From Anaerolineales bacterium (GTDB lineage Bacteria > Chloroflexota > Anaerolineae > Anaerolineales > Villigracilaceae): a stretch of DNA of 7,707 nt. Numbering within the stretch: position 1 is the stretch's first letter; every line of letters begins with the position of its first letter. This document shows positions 6,563 to 7,707 of the stretch, in pieces. The notes below the pieces were generated by a model. That model ran no database searches. It had not been told where the DNA came from and saw only the letters and a program-made list of their open reading frames with translations. The stretch covers positions 1 through 7,707 of the forward strand of contig JANWWB010000442.1 of the NCBI GenBank assembly GCA_025056515.1, given 5' to 3'. The position numbers and the translations under genes are program-made.

Positions 6563-7369
6563 ATGAAGCCCTATAAAATTCCAGGGTTATTAGCCGCAAT
6601 TGTCCTGACCATGTTGGCTTGTTCGTTGATTCCTTCAGACATCTCCCTACCGGATGCGTCATCCGAAGATGCCACAGCAACCCCGTTTCAAGAACCAACT
6701 GCGACCATGACTGAAGAATCTCTCCCTGCTGGTCCGTGTGATAACCCGCTCTTCCCCGTTCGTCTTGGTGCGACTTGGGAATATCATATTATCTCCGATA
6801 TCCCCGATACCTTCACGCGCAGGATTGTAGAAGTCAGCGCAACCGGCTTCACCGAACAAGATGTGTTCCAGAGCGGTGTCACCCGCACAGGACAATGGGC
6901 ATGTTCCGAGGGGAACCTGATCATGCTTATCCCCTCTGGCGGAGGATTCGCCAGCAGCGTCAGCGGAGATAATATCGATGCTCAATTCATTACTTCGGGC
7001 TTCGAAGGGATTACGCTGCCGGTCGAGATTCGAACTGGCGATAGTTGGACTTTTCGTCTGGTTTACGAGGGCGAGATTAGGATTGGTGAAATCCGCAGCC
7101 CTGGGAAAAACGAGATGACCTTGAACTGCCAAGCCGGTCAGGTCGAAACAATTACAGTTCCTGCAGGAACCTTCCAAGCGCGACGAATTACCTGCGAGAC
7201 AATCATGAACGTGACCATCACCTACCTGCCCGATCAACCGCCGATGACCTTAAGCTTCACATCCATCGACGACAGCTGGATGGCCGAGGGCGTGGGCTTG
7301 GTCAAAAGCGTTTCAACGACTGAAGGGATGACAGCAACTACAGAGTTGCTGTCCTATAGCATTCCCTGA
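6563..7369 (+). CDS. Secreted lipoprotein of unknown function
   Basis: This 268-residue product has a Sec lipoprotein signal (MKPYK, a hydrophobic run, then TMLAC with Cys20 as the lipidated residue; Met at -3 is a slightly unusual lipobox). A Thr/Pro/Glu/Ala-rich spacer follows (~21-58), of the kind common in Anaerolineae surface proteins. The remainder, ~60-268, looks like an all-beta extracytoplasmic domain: it opens with PLFPVRLGATWEYHI, then has TVPAGTFQARRITCET (198-213) and WMAEGVGLVKSV (239-250). That layout recalls the DUF3108/TapB-like group, with an initial aromatic strand, VPAGTF and GVGLVK, but I cannot assign the family firmly. Four further cysteines (59, 114, 189, 211) could form disulfides. 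It stands alone between its own Fur-like box and a terminator hairpin. A link to iron would rest only on that box: no CxxC, His-rich or haem-binding motif is seen. Confidence 0.8.
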   Translation: MKPYKIPGLLAAIVLTMLACSLIPSDISLPDASSEDATATPFQEPTATMTEESLPAGPCDNPLFPVRLGATWEYHIISDIPDTFTRRIVEVSATGFTEQDVFQSGVTRTGQWACSEGNLIMLIPSGGGFASSVSGDNIDAQFITSGFEGITLPVEIRTGDSWTFRLVYEGEIRIGEIRSPGKNEMTLNCQAGQVETITVPAGTFQARRITCETIMNVTITYLPDQPPMTLSFTSIDDSWMAEGVGLVKSVSTTEGMTATTELLSYSIP

Positions 7370-7387
7370 GCGGACTAATCTACATGA

Positions 7388-7425
7388 AATCAGACAACGA
7401 CCGCATGCTCGGTCGTTGTCTGATT
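7388..7425. terminator. Bidirectional terminator hairpin between convergent genes
   Basis: AATCAGACAACGACCG (7388-7403) pairs perfectly with CGGTCGTTGTCTGATT (7410-7425) around a 6-nt loop, giving a 16-bp stem 19 nt after the lipoprotein stop and 55 nt past the tyrS stop on the other strand. The stem ends in A/T pairs, so each strand leaves the hairpin through a short U-containing stretch, but there is no strong U-tract. Its position between converging genes supports termination in both directions. Confidence 0.75.
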
Positions 7426-7480
7426 CATAAGTCACCTGTGGCAGACTTCTCCGACAATGCAGAAGTAGAGAAAGCCGTCA

Positions 7481-7707
7481 TTACGGGATCACCAAGCGCA
7501 CAAAACGTCGCTTACCGACCTGCAGAACTCCGCCTTGTGTGATCGGAACATCAAACGTGTCCAACACTGTCCCATTAAGTCTGACGCCTTTTTGATCCAC
7601 CAACCGCCTTCCTTCCGACTTACTGCTCACCAAGCCGGTCGCAAGTAAAACATCGAGCAAGGCCTGCCCCGGTTGAAGAGTATAGGAGGGCATTTCATCA
7701 GGTATAT
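7481..7707 (-). CDS. tyrS: Tyrosyl-tRNA synthetase, C-terminal S4 domain (partial, runs off the right edge)
   Basis: The last 75 codons of a - strand gene are present; the frame stays open to the window edge, reading IPDEMPSYTL before the domain. The S4 RNA-binding domain shows LLDVLLATGLVSSKSEGRR, LVDQKGVRLNGTVLD and LQVGKRRFVRLV. This is the pattern that ends bacterial TyrRS of the SKSEARR type and binds the tRNA-Tyr variable arm and anticodon region. The catalytic domain (HIGH, KMSKS) would lie beyond the edge. The Met at 7691-7693 is internal rather than the start, because an S4 domain of this type with the preceding PDEMP linker belongs to a larger protein. Another S4-domain protein is possible but less likely. 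It ends in TAA and converges on the lipoprotein gene. Confidence 0.85.
   Translation of the reverse strand, partial: IPDEMPSYTLQPGQALLDVLLATGLVSSKSEGRRLVDQKGVRLNGTVLDTFDVPITQGGVLQVGKRRFVRLVIP

Noticed and set aside
6659..7237. A 192-codon open frame on the - strand.
   Set aside because: It is antisense to the lipoprotein gene, which has a good ribosome binding site and signal peptide; the antisense product has no recognisable motif.
7445..7466. ACTTCT/AGAAGT inverted repeat near the tyrS stop.
   Set aside because: Six pairs around a 10-nt loop is within chance expectation, and the stronger hairpin at 7388-7425 already explains termination.

Overview
The window looks like a piece of a moderately GC-rich bacterial chromosome, most plausibly from Chloroflexota (Anaerolineae-like). 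This rests on overall protein flavour: a Tat-exported lipoprotein MsrP, a lipoprotein with a Thr/Pro/Glu/Ala-rich spacer after its lipidated Cys, and an actinobacterial/Chloroflexota-style SEDS and PBP pair. It is an inference, since there is no rRNA or marker gene here. Seven protein genes are visible: six on the + strand and the 3' end of one on the - strand. No tRNA, rRNA, CRISPR array, IS element or phage gene was seen.

Positions 1-1745 hold msrP and msrQ, a molybdoenzyme and its haem membrane partner that repair oxidised methionines in extracytoplasmic proteins. They are 3 nt apart and so probably translationally coupled. After a 50-nt gap comes a GTG-started gene (1796-2533) for a ubiquitin-fold plus Mut7-C (PIN-like RNase) protein with a zinc-ribbon tail. 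Its last 13 codons lie inside a ~129-bp element (2492-2620) made of 9-bp-phased GCAGAT/ATCTGC units in inverted orientation. The element also fills the gap up to the next ribosome binding site.

Positions 2641-6422 hold two genes sharing an ATGA stop/start: an M20 metallopeptidase with all expected zinc ligands, and an 821-residue protein. The latter fuses a complete SEDS peptidoglycan glycosyltransferase (FtsW/RodA type, catalytic Asp329 kept) to a class B PBP-like domain. The PBP part has lost the transpeptidase machinery: the SxxK Lys is Glu, the SxN segment is missing, and KTG reads KRG. It looks like a polymerase permanently tethered to a pseudo-PBP, and is the most interesting item in the window.

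Positions 6423-7369 hold a separately promoted lipoprotein gene of unknown function. A perfect 7-1-7 palindrome identical to the Bacillus Fur-box consensus lies 34 nt upstream of its start. A 16-bp perfect hairpin (7388-7425) separates it from the convergent 3' end of tyrS (S4 domain), which runs off the right edge.
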